This document shows, in pieces, positions 1-9,901 of a DNA stretch of 64,000 nucleotides. Where the stretch lies: the NCBI RefSeq assembly GCF_039962115.1, contig NZ_JAMPKJ010000008.1, forward strand, positions 1-64,000. The letters are read 5' to 3'. The first letter of the stretch is position 1; each line of letters begins with the position of its first letter. The notes under the pieces were generated by a model that was not told where the DNA came from, made no database searches, and saw only the letters and a program-made list of their open reading frames with translations. The stretch comes from Funiculus sociatus GB2-C1. GTDB taxonomy: Bacteria > Cyanobacteriota > Cyanobacteriia > Cyanobacteriales > FACHB-T130. Made by a program: the position numbers and the translations under genes.

Positions 1-236
1 TTGACGAGGTTATTGTGTTACTCTGGCTTTCAAACTATTATTTTTTCTAGGTTCTCTTCGCTCAGTTGAGTCTCGCTTTCGCTCGTCTCTCCCGACCGCT
101 TTATTACTATAGCTACTCTCTCCCCAATGTGTCAACTTTTTGGGAAAAATTTTTTTGTGGTTCAGAAGTCGCTCCTAGAGAGGTATTTGGGCTAAATTAT
201 TTTTGGAAGACTGTAGAAGTTAAGGAAAAAAGGGTT

Positions 237-1151
237 GTGAGCGCGATCGCTACTTTGCCTACATCAATAGTTTTAGACCCGCTGATACGCGGCTGGCTAT
301 TAGAGGATATCGGTCGGGGCGATCGCACGACCCAAGGCTTGTTAAGCGGCGAAGTGCGCGTCGGGCAAGCAGAATGGACTGCTAAGGAGTCGGGAGTTAT
401 TGCAGGATTACCTATTGCAGCACGGGTGTTCCAGCATTTGAGCGACGATGTAAGCTTTGTCCCTATTGTTGCGGAGGGGGAGCAATGCCATCGAGGGCAA
501 GTGGTGGCCCGCCTTCACGGTCAACTAGAGGCGTTACTTATAGGAGAAAGAGTTGCCCTAAACTTGGGAATGCGTCTGAGTGGGATTGCTACCCTTACTC
601 GTAAATACGTTGACCAAATTGCAGATTTGCCAGCGCGACTGGTGGATACTCGCAAAACGACTCCAGGGCTGAGAATACTTGAAAAGTACGCAACGCAGGT
701 GGGAGGAGCGATTAACCACCGCATGGGGCTAGATGACGGTGTGATGATTAAGGATAATCACATCGCTGTGGCTGGGGGCATTGCAGAAGCGATCGCTCAA
801 ATTAGTTCCAGAATCCCCTATCCGCTCACCATCGAAGTTGAAACTGAAACTCTAGAACAAGTACAAGAAGCATTACAGCACGGTGCGGATATTATCATGC
901 TGGACAATATGCCCCTGGATATGATGCAGCAAGCAGTGCAGATGATTCGCCAGAACAACAAGCGGATCAAAATTGAAGCCTCTGGCAACGTTACTTTAGA
1001 AACCATCCGGGCTGTCGCTGAAACTGGCGTAGATTACATTTCCAGCAGCGCCCCTATTACTCGCTCAACTTGGTTGGATTTGAGTATGAACATAGACGTT
1101 AGTACGATGGAGGAAACAAGCATACTGCCTGAGGTTTCGGCAAAACCCTAA
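237..1151 (+). CDS. nadC: Nicotinate-nucleotide pyrophosphorylase (quinolinate phosphoribosyltransferase)
   Basis: Converts quinolinate and PRPP to nicotinate mononucleotide, CO2 and pyrophosphate in de novo NAD synthesis in the cytoplasm. Family hallmarks are visible: [10 protein letters not shown] and KYA, then [20 protein letters not shown] in the active-site barrel, and later [14 protein letters not shown] and EASGN. The frame is open back to a TTG at 66, but the extra 57 residues look like nothing in the family, so the GTG at 237 is preferred; it gives 304 aa, close to the usual 280-300. The stop codon overlaps the argS start by one base (TAATG), which suggests translational coupling. 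Product is certain, start is an inference. Confidence 0.93.
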   Translation: MSAIATLPTSIVLDPLIRGWLLEDIGRGDRTTQGLLSGEVRVGQAEWTAKESGVIAGLPIAARVFQHLSDDVSFVPIVAEGEQCHRGQVVARLHGQLEALLIGERVALNLGMRLSGIATLTRKYVDQIADLPARLVDTRKTTPGLRILEKYATQVGGAINHRMGLDDGVMIKDNHIAVAGGIAEAIAQISSRIPYPLTIEVETETLEQVQEALQHGADIIMLDNMPLDMMQQAVQMIRQNNKRIKIEASGNVTLETIRAVAETGVDYISSSAPITRSTWLDLSMNIDVSTMEETSILPEVSAKP

Positions 1152-2908
1152 TGAACTCGACTCTTGAACAACTGAAAACTAAATTTGAGCAGGCTTTAAT
1201 CGCCGCCTTTGGGACTGACTATGCTGGAATAGACCCAATGCTGGTAAGTGCTAGCAATCCCAAGTTTGGCGATTTTCAATCGAATGCTCCTTTATCTCTA
1301 ACTAAAAAGTTAGGTCAGCCACCACGAGCGATCGCGGAAAAAATTGTTCAGAATCTAGATGTAAGCGATTTGTCTCAGCCTCCAGTCGTAGCTGGTCCTG
1401 GCTTTATCAATTTCACCCTGAAACCAGAATACTTGGAAGCGCAATTGCGTGAGATTCAGGGAGATCCTCGGCTGGGTGTCAGCAACGCAAAAAATCCTCA
1501 GCGAACAGTCGTGGATTTTTCCGCCCCCAATATTGCCAAAGAAATGCACGTTGGTCATTTGCGCTCCACTATTATTGGGGACTGTATCGCCCGGATTTTA
1601 GAATTTCGTGGTCACGACGTTCTGCGGTTGAACCATGTAGGCGACTGGGGAACTCAGTTCGGGATGCTCATAGCCTATTTGCGGGAAGTTTGCCCAGAAG
1701 CTTTAACTATTGCTAATGCAGTGGATTTGGGGGATTTGGTAGCTTTTTACCGGAAAGCAAAACAGCGGTTTGATGAAGATAAAGAGTTTCAGGAGACGGC
1801 GCGGCAAGAAGTAGTAAAGTTGCAGGGTGGTGCTGAAGACTCTCTACGGGCATGGAATTTGCTGTGTGAACAGTCACGGCGAGAGTTTGAAGTTATCTAC
1901 AAGCTGCTGGATGTTCAGTTGATAGAACGGGGTGAATCTTTCTATAACCCGTTGTTACCTTCAGTAGTAGAAAACCTGAGTAAATTGGATTTGCTAGTTG
2001 AAGACAATGGGGCTAAATGTGTCTTCTTAGAAGGGTTTACTAATAAAGAGGGTGAGCCGCTACCGCTGATTGTGCAAAAGACTGATGGCGGCTACAATTA
2101 CGCTACAACCGACTTGGCGGCTTTACGCTACCGGATTGAACAGGGTCAGGCTGAGCGGATTATCTACGTTACTGATGCTGGACAGGCGAATCACTTTGCT
2201 CAAGTGTTTCAGGTGGCTCGTCGGGCAGGATGGATTCCAGAAAATATTAAAATTGTCCACGTTCCCTTTGGTTTGGTGCTGGGGGAAGATAACAAGAAGC
2301 TAAAAACACGTTCTGGGGAAACAGTGCGATTACGGGATTTGCTGGATGAAGCGATCGCGCGTACTCGTGCCGATCTCGAAACTAGAGTCAAGGAAGAAGG
2401 ACGCTCAGAAACGGAAGAATTCATTACCAACACTGCCAAAGTTGTTGGTATCAGTGCTGTCAAATATGCTGACTTGAGCCAAAACCGCACCAGTAATTAT
2501 GTCTTTAGTTACGACAAAATGCTGGCTCTCCAAGGTAACACGGCTCCTTATATGCTTTACGCCTATGTCCGAATTCAGGGGATTAGCCGTAAAGGTGATA
2601 TTGACTTCCAACAGTTGGGAGCAGATGCCAAAATTCTTTTGCAGGAAGAAGCAGAATTGACTTTAGCAAAACATTTATTACAGTTAAGCGAAGTCCTCAG
2701 TGATGTTGAGCAAGATTTGCTACCTAATCGTCTTTGTCAATACTTATTTGAACTAAGCCAGAAGTTCAATCAGTTTTACGATCAGTGTAACGTGCTAAAA
2801 GCGGAGGAACCTCTACGGACATCTCGGTTATTGCTGTGCGATTTAACTGCTAGAACTCTGAAGCTGGGATTATCGTTGCTGGGGATTCCAGTGTTAGAAA
2901 GAATGTAG
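1151..2908 (+). CDS. argS: Arginyl-tRNA synthetase
   Basis: Class I synthetase charging tRNA-Arg with arginine. The 585 aa length is normal. The N-terminal Add1 domain is followed by the HIGH motif as HVGH at about residues 133-136 ([13 protein letters not shown]). The KMSKS loop is degenerate, as is usual in ArgRS (NKKLKTRSG). The C-terminal third is the DALR-type anticodon-binding helical bundle, ending [14 protein letters not shown]. The ATG shares its A with the nadC stop, so the two genes are probably one transcription unit although the pathways are unrelated. Confidence 0.97.
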   Translation: MNSTLEQLKTKFEQALIAAFGTDYAGIDPMLVSASNPKFGDFQSNAPLSLTKKLGQPPRAIAEKIVQNLDVSDLSQPPVVAGPGFINFTLKPEYLEAQLREIQGDPRLGVSNAKNPQRTVVDFSAPNIAKEMHVGHLRSTIIGDCIARILEFRGHDVLRLNHVGDWGTQFGMLIAYLREVCPEALTIANAVDLGDLVAFYRKAKQRFDEDKEFQETARQEVVKLQGGAEDSLRAWNLLCEQSRREFEVIYKLLDVQLIERGESFYNPLLPSVVENLSKLDLLVEDNGAKCVFLEGFTNKEGEPLPLIVQKTDGGYNYATTDLAALRYRIEQGQAERIIYVTDAGQANHFAQVFQVARRAGWIPENIKIVHVPFGLVLGEDNKKLKTRSGETVRLRDLLDEAIARTRADLETRVKEEGRSETEEFITNTAKVVGISAVKYADLSQNRTSNYVFSYDKMLALQGNTAPYMLYAYVRIQGISRKGDIDFQQLGADAKILLQEEAELTLAKHLLQLSEVLSDVEQDLLPNRLCQYLFELSQKFNQFYDQCNVLKAEEPLRTSRLLLCDLTARTLKLGLSLLGIPVLERM

Positions 2909-2947
2909 GAGGAAGCGATCGCGCAAACTTGACATCAACAGCCGCAA

Positions 2948-3484
2948 TTAACTCGGTTGTTGAACAATTTGCTGTTGATACTTCTGCTCAGTGATGATAT
3001 CTCGTGTACTTTCCAGTCGATCTAAAAATACAATTCCATCAAGATGATCGTTTTCATGTTGAAAGATGCGGGCAACAAAATCTGTAAATTCTCGCCGCTG
3101 CAATTTGCCATTCCGGCTGGTGTACTCTACCTCTATCGCCCGATATCTGGGAACTAACCCACGAATCCCCGGAATGCTCAGACAGCCTTCCCAACCTTTC
3201 ACAACCTCATCTGAATGACCAATAACTCTAGGATTGAGGATAGCAGTTGGCTCCATCTCCGGAGCATTAGGATACCTGGGATTGGGACGAGACGCGACAA
3301 TGAACAAGCGATAAGATTGAGCTACCTGGGGTGCTGCAATCCCAACCCCATTAGCTTGAGCAACGGTTGAAATTAGATTGTCAATCAGCTTTTGAATCCG
3401 CTCATCACGAACATTTTCAATATTTTGAGCTTGTTGGCGGAGTATGGCATTGCCTAGCTGAGCGATTTGCAGGATTTCAGTCAT
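2948..3484 (-). CDS. def: Peptide deformylase
   Basis: Removes the formyl group from nascent N-terminal methionine; metal-dependent hydrolase. All three family motifs are intact: GVGIAAPQ (residues 46-53), EGCLS (99-103, Cys metal ligand) and HENDH (143-147, two His ligands and the catalytic Glu). The ATG at 3484 gives 178 aa, the normal size. An upstream ATG at 3544 would add 20 residues crossing a HIP1 site and is less likely. Divergent from dnaA, whose start is 79 bases away, so the promoters share this gap. Confidence 0.95.
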   Translation of the reverse strand: MTEILQIAQLGNAILRQQAQNIENVRDERIQKLIDNLISTVAQANGVGIAAPQVAQSYRLFIVASRPNPRYPNAPEMEPTAILNPRVIGHSDEVVKGWEGCLSIPGIRGLVPRYRAIEVEYTSRNGKLQRREFTDFVARIFQHENDHLDGIVFLDRLESTRDIITEQKYQQQIVQQPS

Positions 3485-3563
3485 GGCTTTTGTTGGTTGA
3501 AAATAGCGATCGCTACAACAAGAATGGATAATACTATTCTGCACAAAGCGGTAGAGGTGAGCC

Positions 3564-4946
3564 GTGGATATTTCTCTTGAACAGCTCTGGAGTCAGGTAC
3601 TGGAGCGTCTACAGCTACAACTGAGCCGTCCTACCTTTGAAACTTGGATCAAAACCGCCAGCGCCCAGGAGCTGGAAAATAACTGCTTGGTGATTTGCAC
3701 TCCTAATCCCTTTGCTCGGAATTGGTTGCAAAAATATTACATCAAAACCATTGCTGATGTCGTGCAAGATATTTTGGGTAAGCCTGTGGAAATTCATATC
3801 ACAGTGAACCCAGGAAATCAAACTTCTAACACTGGGGATGCTGAGATTTCCTGGTCTTTGCCCATTGAAACCAGTATTCCAGAGATTTTACCTGGCAACC
3901 GCCCTAGACCGATACAATTAAATCCCAAGTATGTTTTTTCACGCTTTGTTGTTGGCTCCAATAATCGTATGGCTCACGCTGCTTCTTTAGCAGTAGCTGA
4001 ATCTCCAGGGCGTGAATTTAATCCTCTGTTTTTGTGCGGCGGTGTTGGGTTAGGCAAAACTCACTTAATGCAGGCTATTGGTCATTACCGTTTAGAAATT
4101 TGTCCAGATTCTAAAATATTTTATGTATCTACAGAACAGTTTACTAATGACCTGATTGCAGCTATCCGTAAAGACAGTATGCAAAGCTTTCGAGAACATT
4201 ACCGAGCTGCGGATGTAATATTAGTTGATGATATTCAATTTATTGAAGGTAAAGAATATACTCAGGAAGAATTTTTTCATACTTTTAACACTTTACATGA
4301 AGCTGGAAAGCAAGTAGTTATAGCTTCTGATCGTCCTCCTAATCAAATTCCACGGTTGCAAGAACGCCTTTGTTCTCGTTTTTCTATGGGCTTAATTGCA
4401 GATATTCAACGCCCAGATTTAGAAACTAGAATGGCGATTTTGCAGAAGAAAGCAGAGTATGAAAATATGCGTTTGCCCAGAGTAGTAATTGAATATATTG
4501 CTACAAATTATACTTCAAATATTCGAGAATTAGAAGGTGCTTTAATTCGGGCTGTGGCTTATATTTCAATTTCTGGGTTGCCAATGACAGTTGAAAATAT
4601 TGCGCCAGTTTTGAATCCACCTGCTGAAAAAGTAGCAGTTTCTCCTGAAGCGGTAATGATAGCGATCGCAGAAACTTTTAATGTTTCTATTGAAGACTTA
4701 AAAGGCAATTCTCGTCGTCGAGAAATTAGCTGGGCGCGACAACTTGGGATGTATTTGATGCGCCACCACACGAATCTTAGTTTACCCAGAATTGGTGAGG
4801 AATTTGGGGGTAAAGATCACACGACTGTAATGTATAGCTGCGACAAAATTATTCAGTTGCAAAATACCGATCCCGATGTAGCGAAGACACTACGTCAACT
4901 AAGTGATCGCATCAATATGCTGTGCAGAAACCAGAATCAATCTTAA
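3564..4946 (+). CDS. dnaA: Chromosomal replication initiator protein DnaA
   Basis: AAA+ ATPase that binds DnaA boxes and opens the origin. GTG start; 460 aa. The N-terminal domain I begins [14 protein letters not shown]. Walker A is GGVGLGKTH (residues 159-167) and Walker B is ILVDD (219-223). The C-terminal domain IV carries the box-recognition signature [12 protein letters not shown]. The gene is followed directly by a cluster of DnaA boxes and then dnaN, the classic bacterial origin arrangement. Confidence 0.98.
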   Translation: MDISLEQLWSQVLERLQLQLSRPTFETWIKTASAQELENNCLVICTPNPFARNWLQKYYIKTIADVVQDILGKPVEIHITVNPGNQTSNTGDAEISWSLPIETSIPEILPGNRPRPIQLNPKYVFSRFVVGSNNRMAHAASLAVAESPGREFNPLFLCGGVGLGKTHLMQAIGHYRLEICPDSKIFYVSTEQFTNDLIAAIRKDSMQSFREHYRAADVILVDDIQFIEGKEYTQEEFFHTFNTLHEAGKQVVIASDRPPNQIPRLQERLCSRFSMGLIADIQRPDLETRMAILQKKAEYENMRLPRVVIEYIATNYTSNIRELEGALIRAVAYISISGLPMTVENIAPVLNPPAEKVAVSPEAVMIAIAETFNVSIEDLKGNSRRREISWARQLGMYLMRHHTNLSLPRIGEEFGGKDHTTVMYSCDKIIQLQNTDPDVAKTLRQLSDRINMLCRNQNQS

Positions 4947-5026
4947 CTATCTAGCTGACGTTACCCACCTTAGTTAACTGAATTTTTTTAGAAAAATTGT
5001 AAAGATTTATTAAGCTAAAATTTGCC

Positions 5027-5223
5027 TGTGGAAAAACTCCTATTTTCTGTGGAAAACTCTGTGGTAAAGCAGTGAAAAATCCGTGACTGTAGGGGAAAAC
5101 TTTAAATAAGTATAAATACTGTGTGGAAAACCCCTGCTACTTTTCCACAAATTTTCCACAGGCTAGACATAGCTCAAACTAATACAGACAAAAGAATTAG
5201 CAAGGTTTTCCACATTTTCCACA
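5027..5223. other. oriC: Probable chromosomal replication origin (oriC): DnaA-box cluster
   Basis: The gap between dnaA and dnaN holds seven perfect copies of the 9-mer TTTTCCACA. Three are on the minus strand (TGTGGAAAA at 5027-5035, 5048-5056 and 5122-5130). Four are on the plus strand (5141-5149, 5152-5160, 5206-5214 and 5215-5223). A degenerate copy TGTGGTAAA lies at 5060-5068. The AT-rich stretch at about 5236-5262 could be the unwinding element. TTTTCCACA is the box form commonly seen in cyanobacteria. Box density, orientation and the position beside dnaA make an origin the best reading. Confidence 0.9.
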
Positions 5224-5392
5224 GCCCCTACTACTACTCTTCTAAAATTAATTTAATTTAGGATTAGTATTCGCGATCGCTGTTTTTGCAGTTTCAACTG
5301 GATTGCTTAGGGCAGGAATGGTACGATCTGCATCTGTGCCAAGAGTAAGCGAGTTATTGTGTTTGACTCAACAACTCGAAAATCGAACTCCT

Positions 5393-6592
5393 ATGAAACT
5401 GGTTTGCTCCCAAAACGATCTCAGTACCAATCTTTCTATCGTCGGTCGAGTAGTGCCATCACGCCCGACACACCCTGTCTTAGCAAACGTCAAGCTGGAA
5501 GCCAATCAAGAGACTCAGCGTGTATCTCTGACGGCATTTGATCTCAGCCTTGGCATCCAAACAAGCTTTCCGGCACAAGTGGAAGAGGCGGGGATACTCA
5601 CCCTACCCGCAAAGCTGTTAAACGATATTGTTTCCCGTTTGCCCGACGGAACGATTACTCTCGAAGATGAAGGGGCCGGAGAAACGAACAGCGAAGGCAT
5701 TATCGCCACCCTGACTTCTACCTCTGGAAGCTATAAAGTCCGGGGAATGGGAGCAGAAGAGTTTCCAGAACTGCCAGTAATTGAAAATGGCGAAACGGCT
5801 TATTTACCAGCCGCAGCTTTAATTGAGGGATTGCGGGGTTCGTTGTTTGCCACCAGTCCCGACGAAACTAAACAGGTATTGACAGGGGTTCACCTAACAT
5901 TCCAGCAAGAAGCAATTGAATTTGCTGCCACAGATGGTCATCGTTTATCAGTTGTGCAGACGAGTAACCAGAGTGAAGTGGATGAGGATACAGCAGTATC
6001 ATCGGCTGAGGCGAACAAGAGAGAGATAACCATTCCAGCCAGAGCATTGCGGGAACTGGAACGGATGTTAGGGATGCGCCAGTCGGCGGAAGCGGACTCC
6101 AGCGGTAAGGATAGCGCGATCGCTCTCCATCTTGACCAAGGACAGGTCGTTTTTGAGTTAGCAGATCAGCGAATAACCAGCCGAACTTTAGAGGGACAAT
6201 TCCCCGCTTATCGTCAGCTAATTCCGCAAAAATTCGAGCGACAAATAACCATCGAGCGTCGTCAGTTGCTCAATTCTTTGGAGCGAATTGCGGTGCTAGC
6301 CGACCAAAAAAATAATATCGTCAAGTTCACCATAGACAGCAGCAACCAGAAAATTTCCCTATCTGTCGAAGCCCAGGATGTCGGTAGTGGGCGCGAGTCT
6401 CTACCTGCACAGATAGCGGGCAATAGTTTAGAAATTGCCTTTAATGTCACTTATCTGAGAGATGGACTCAAGGCGCTACAATCATCGGAAATTCAAATAC
6501 ACATGAATACAGGCAATAGTCCTGTGATTCTGACACCTCTTGGGGGTTTGAAAATGACTTATTTAGTGATGCCAGTCCAGCTTCGCGTCTAG
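5393..6592 (+). CDS. dnaN: DNA polymerase III beta subunit (sliding clamp)
   Basis: Ring-shaped processivity clamp of the replicative polymerase. The start MKLVCSQNDLSTNLSIVGRVV at the ATG 5393 matches clamp N-termini; the open frame extends to 5303 but those 30 residues do not fit the family. The protein is 399 aa, slightly longer than the roughly 370 of E. coli. It shows the three-fold clamp repeats and the typical end TPLGGLKMTYLVMPVQ. It lies just downstream of the DnaA-box cluster. The gene converges on the protease at 6692-7840 with a hairpin between. Confidence 0.96.
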   Translation: MKLVCSQNDLSTNLSIVGRVVPSRPTHPVLANVKLEANQETQRVSLTAFDLSLGIQTSFPAQVEEAGILTLPAKLLNDIVSRLPDGTITLEDEGAGETNSEGIIATLTSTSGSYKVRGMGAEEFPELPVIENGETAYLPAAALIEGLRGSLFATSPDETKQVLTGVHLTFQQEAIEFAATDGHRLSVVQTSNQSEVDEDTAVSSAEANKREITIPARALRELERMLGMRQSAEADSSGKDSAIALHLDQGQVVFELADQRITSRTLEGQFPAYRQLIPQKFERQITIERRQLLNSLERIAVLADQKNNIVKFTIDSSNQKISLSVEAQDVGSGRESLPAQIAGNSLEIAFNVTYLRDGLKALQSSEIQIHMNTGNSPVILTPLGGLKMTYLVMPVQLRV

Positions 6593-6626
6593 CAGTAGGT
6601 GACTTTAATTAAACGTAAAAATTGCT

Positions 6627-6674
6627 TAAGCTATAGAAACCCGATTTTCTAAAAAACTGGGTTTCTATAGCTTA
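6627..6674. terminator. Bidirectional hairpin terminator between dnaN and the protease gene
   Basis: Perfect 16-bp inverted repeat: arms 6627-6642 and 6659-6674, with a 16-base AT-rich loop. It sits midway between two convergent genes, so it can serve both strands. Confidence 0.7.
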
Positions 6675-6691
6675 GATTTCTTTATCTCTAC

Positions 6692-7840
6692 TTACGGGAT
6701 AATAAATCCTCGTCGCGGCCGTCGCTGTGGAGAAAGACGACCAGATGCTGCGATCGCGCGTAAGCGATAAGCCCCAGCTTCTCCTCCCCCGGAGGAATTG
6801 GCAATCACCAAGTAAGTGCCATTTGCTGGCAGTGTCGCCATAATAGTAGCATTTCCATTACCGCCGCCATCATCGTCTTGAGCAAGCTCATTACCATTCG
6901 GGTCGAGGAGAATCAAGTATGGGTCTAGCTGCTGGCTGATCATGTCAATCCTAATCCGCGTTCCAGCTCTTCCCTGAAAAATGTAGAGATCAAAAAAGCT
7001 ATTATCTACTGGTAAAACATTGTCACCTTTACTGAGTGCAGCGTTGACGAAAGTACCATTTAATGAGATTTGCTGAGGCGGTTTAACAGGGGAAGTTGGT
7101 CGTTGGCGAGTCGAGGTAGTGGAAGCGCGTCCTTGGCGAACTGCGGTCAGAAAAGGTTGCACTCGGTCTACAGGAATAGCAAAACCAATGCCAATGTTGC
7201 CAGCAGTCCGACCGCTAGTGAAAATAGCAGTATTCACGCCAATCAGCTGTCCCTGGCTATTCAGTAGTGGCCCTCCAGAATTACCAGGATTGATGGCTGC
7301 ATCTGTTTGAATTAATCCTCGCTGTTTGTCGATGCGGCTGACAATCCCAACAGTAAAGGTTCCCTGAAATTGCCCAAAGGGATTACCAATAGCATAAGCT
7401 CGTTGTCCTACTTGGACTGAGCCGGGACGAGCTAAGGCGACTGTAGGTAGATTATTCTGTCCGCGAATTTTTAGAACGGCTAAATCTAGACCATTATTAC
7501 CAAAAGCAACAATATCTGCTGGAAGTCTTCTACCATCTGCAAGAATTATGCTCAAGGTGCGACGACGAGCTTGTGCCACGACGTGGGCATTGGTTAAAAC
7601 TAGGCCGTCTCGGCTAATGATGCTGCCACTGCCAGTGCCATCACCCGCGTCAATCGAAACTACAGCAGGACTGGCTTTTTTATAAACCTGAATATTAGTT
7701 CTTTCGTCAACGTCTTGGGCAAAGGCGCTATTTGGGGCAATAAAGTCAAAGGGAGCGATCGCTCCCATCGCATTAGCACCAATGGCAACTGCGGCAGCGA
7801 CGATTCCCGAAGTTGCATTACGCAGGAGTTTGGTACTCAT
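6692..7840 (-). CDS. Exported trypsin-like serine protease with C-terminal PPC domain
   Basis: HtrA/DegP-type (S1C) protease of 382 aa. A signal peptide ends near residue 42 (NSAFAQD), so it acts in the periplasm or outside the cell. The catalytic triad is complete: His86 in LTNAHVV, Asp119 in NNGLDLAVLKI and Ser188 in NPGNSGGPL. There is no PDZ domain. A bacterial pre-peptidase C-terminal (PPC) domain occupies about residues 270-365 (DPYLILLDPNGNELAQDDDGG). The gene lies 93 bases downstream of the lipoprotein triplet on the same strand and may be cotranscribed. Substrate cannot be told from sequence. Confidence 0.9.
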   Translation of the reverse strand: MSTKLLRNATSGIVAAAVAIGANAMGAIAPFDFIAPNSAFAQDVDERTNIQVYKKASPAVVSIDAGDGTGSGSIISRDGLVLTNAHVVAQARRRTLSIILADGRRLPADIVAFGNNGLDLAVLKIRGQNNLPTVALARPGSVQVGQRAYAIGNPFGQFQGTFTVGIVSRIDKQRGLIQTDAAINPGNSGGPLLNSQGQLIGVNTAIFTSGRTAGNIGIGFAIPVDRVQPFLTAVRQGRASTTSTRQRPTSPVKPPQQISLNGTFVNAALSKGDNVLPVDNSFFDLYIFQGRAGTRIRIDMISQQLDPYLILLDPNGNELAQDDDGGGNGNATIMATLPANGTYLVIANSSGGGEAGAYRLRAIAASGRLSPQRRPRRGFIIP

Positions 7841-7933
7841 TCGTTAGTTTTTTTAAGCTTTTTTGATTGTTCTAACATATTTGATAGCGATCGCGTGTAT
7901 CGCTAGCGGCTTCCGGTTTATTTCAATCATCTT

Positions 7934-8590
7934 CTATTGTTGTTGAAATCCGGATGCTGCCTGAGTACCCCGATCGACAATCGCAATATGCCATTGACCC
8001 AACTGACTACTTTCAAAAGCCACATAACGCCCATCTCCGGTAATGGTGGGATGGCGCACTGACCCTCGGATGTTGCTGGTGAGCAATCGCGATCTTTGGA
8101 TTTGGCGATCGTAAACAAAGATATCAGTTTTACCCCGTTCGCTAGAAACATAGGCGATAAATCTACCATCAGCACTAAGAGCAGGTTGATCCTGTCTGGA
8201 GTCGCGGCGATTTAAATTTGGGATAGAAACGAGACGGCGTTCCTGCAAGTCGTAGAGAAAGATGTCTCGATTGTTATTGCGGTCAGAGGCAAAAGCAAGA
8301 TAACGCCCGTCGCTGCTGTAGGCAGGATGTTCATCTGGCGTTTGGCTGTTGATGCCACCCGTGAGTATTTGCGGCTGGTTGAATAGCTGGGTGTCAAGGC
8401 AACCAGTCAGGCTTAAGCCTAACAGAATTGTTAACCAAAGTAGCGAACGACTAAAGCCAAAGGCGAACAGACAAAGCCCGCCTGGGCGGGCTATAAATAT
8501 ATTCACATTTTCTAAACCTGCTAGTCGCGATTTCGTTGGTCTAGCGGGCGAGTTTATTCGTCGGAGGTATTTGCCTAAGTCCTGCATCAT
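7934..8590 (-). CDS. Beta-propeller (PD40/TolB-like) lipoprotein, copy 3 of a tandem triplet
   Basis: 218 aa from the ATG at 8590, which overlaps the stop of the preceding gene by one base (TAATG on the minus strand). A hydrophobic stretch ends in a lipobox (LSLTGC), predicting a lipid-anchored envelope protein. The rest is WD40-like propeller blades of the PD40 type: DEHPAYSSDGRYLAFASDR, DQPALSADGRFIAYVSSERG and VRHPTITGDGRYVAFESSQLG. The region before the lipobox is unusually long (about 55 residues), so the true start could be a later non-ATG codon. Three or four blades are too few for a closed propeller, so it may oligomerise or pair with its paralogs. Function is unknown. Confidence 0.8.
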   Translation of the reverse strand: MMQDLGKYLRRINSPARPTKSRLAGLENVNIFIARPGGLCLFAFGFSRSLLWLTILLGLSLTGCLDTQLFNQPQILTGGINSQTPDEHPAYSSDGRYLAFASDRNNNRDIFLYDLQERRLVSIPNLNRRDSRQDQPALSADGRFIAYVSSERGKTDIFVYDRQIQRSRLLTSNIRGSVRHPTITGDGRYVAFESSQLGQWHIAIVDRGTQAASGFQQQ

Positions 8591-9126
8591 TATGGAGATG
8601 GTGGAATCAGGGGTTCCCCAGAACGGCCGTAAACTGCAATATCCCACTGACCATTTTCACTGGATTCAAAGGCGATAGTACCGCCATCGGCGCTAATTGT
8701 AGGGTTTCGCACTTCTGCTTGTAAGTTTTCTGTAAGATTGCGTAACTGCCGAGTCTCGCGATCGTAGAGGTAGATTCCCGAACGACCTTGACGACTGGCG
8801 GCAAAAACAATGTAACGACCGTCAGCAGATATAGAGGGGTGGGAAGCGATCGCATCCAAGGCATTTAAACCCGGTAAATCAATCAAACGCCGATCCACCG
8901 TATCAAAAAGATAAACGTCTTGAGTGCTACGCCGATCAGAAATAAACACAATGTACCGACTGGCAAGTTGGGGTGTTAACTCTGAAGCAGGACTATTTAA
9001 ACTTCGCCCTGCTGAATCGAAAGGAAAGCTCATCAAACGACCTGAGCCACTACAGCTGCTCAGCAAACCTGGTAAGGTGATAACTGCTGATAGAAAAATG
9101 CAACATTTCATTGACATTTTGCACAT
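8590..9126 (-). CDS. Beta-propeller (PD40/TolB-like) lipoprotein, copy 2 of a tandem triplet
   Basis: 178 aa with a short signal peptide and lipobox (LPGLLSSC). The blades have the PD40 pattern: ASRYIVFISDRRSTQDVYLFD, SHPSISADGRYIVFAASRQG and VRNPTISADGGTIAFESSENG, ending NGQWDIAVYGR. The same closing motif (GQWxIxxxxR) ends both neighbours, so the three genes are duplicates. It is translationally coupled to the next copy by a TAATG overlap. Likely outer-membrane or thylakoid-facing lipoprotein; no enzymatic residues are apparent. Confidence 0.8.
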   Translation of the reverse strand: MCKMSMKCCIFLSAVITLPGLLSSCSGSGRLMSFPFDSAGRSLNSPASELTPQLASRYIVFISDRRSTQDVYLFDTVDRRLIDLPGLNALDAIASHPSISADGRYIVFAASRQGRSGIYLYDRETRQLRNLTENLQAEVRNPTISADGGTIAFESSENGQWDIAVYGRSGEPLIPPSP

Positions 9127-9252
9127 AGCGACTTCTAGTCGCAGCTACACAGAGGAAACCTACCTACAAAGGTTTCACAAGTCTTAATTTAAGCCCGCGC
9201 ACCATCCGGACTTAGTTTTTATAGCCACGATTTTAATCGCTGGGTGACTGTG

Positions 9253-9798
9253 TCAAGGCGAGGTAGATGGGCTGCCATCGGGGATATCTAATTCAATATT
9301 AGATCCCCGGTCTAGCACCTCAACGTCCCACTGACCGCGACTGCTACTTTCAAAGGCAATGTAACGACCATCTGGACTAATACTAGGATTTCTTACCCAG
9401 CTGCGATAGCCAATGGATAAGATTTGTGACGATCTAGTGCTGCGGTCATAGAGTTCTAATTCTGGGCGACCTTGATCGCTGGCGATGTAGGCTATATAAC
9501 GACCGTTATGACTGAGGCTGGGATTTTCTGCGATCGCATCCCTTTTATTCAAGTTCGGCAAATCTATAAATTGGCGAATTTGCAAGTCGTACATCCAAAT
9601 TTGCCGCCCACCATCGCGGTTAGACACAAACGCCAGAAACCGACCATTGCCGCTTAATGTCGGTTGTTCATCTGTATAACGACTGTTCAGGGTAGCTGGC
9701 GTTAGCGTGCGATTGACTGGGGTACAGGCTACGGCTAACAAAGGCATACTTAACCAAATACTCCGCCTTACCCAGGGATGGATTTTCAGGCGGCACAT
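9253..9798 (-). CDS. Beta-propeller (PD40/TolB-like) lipoprotein, copy 1 of a tandem triplet
   Basis: From the ATG at 9798 the product is 181 aa and starts MCRLKIHPWVRRS, a normal positively charged signal-peptide n-region, then a hydrophobic stretch and lipobox (LLAVAC). An earlier ATG at 9936 would overlap ycf66 by 35 bases and bury the signal peptide, so it is less likely. Blades: DEQPTLSGNGRFLAFVSNRDG, ENPSLSHNGRYIAYIASDQG and VRNPSISPDGRYIAFESSSRG, then the shared closing GQWDVEVLDRG. It is the first gene of the triplet after ycf66. Confidence 0.78.
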   Translation of the reverse strand: MCRLKIHPWVRRSIWLSMPLLAVACTPVNRTLTPATLNSRYTDEQPTLSGNGRFLAFVSNRDGGRQIWMYDLQIRQFIDLPNLNKRDAIAENPSLSHNGRYIAYIASDQGRPELELYDRSTRSSQILSIGYRSWVRNPSISPDGRYIAFESSSRGQWDVEVLDRGSNIELDIPDGSPSTSP

Positions 9799-9901
9799 CA
9801 ATCTTTTCACTTCAATGCCTAGTTGCTGGCAAATGTAGTTATACGGGAATATTCTCAGGACTTTGGGCGATCTACTAGCGATCGCCCTTACTAAGTCATT
9901 T

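Noticed and set aside
66-236. 57-residue N-terminal extension of NadC from a TTG
   Set aside because: Aromatic-rich, non-family sequence; the GTG at 237 gives a normal-sized enzyme.
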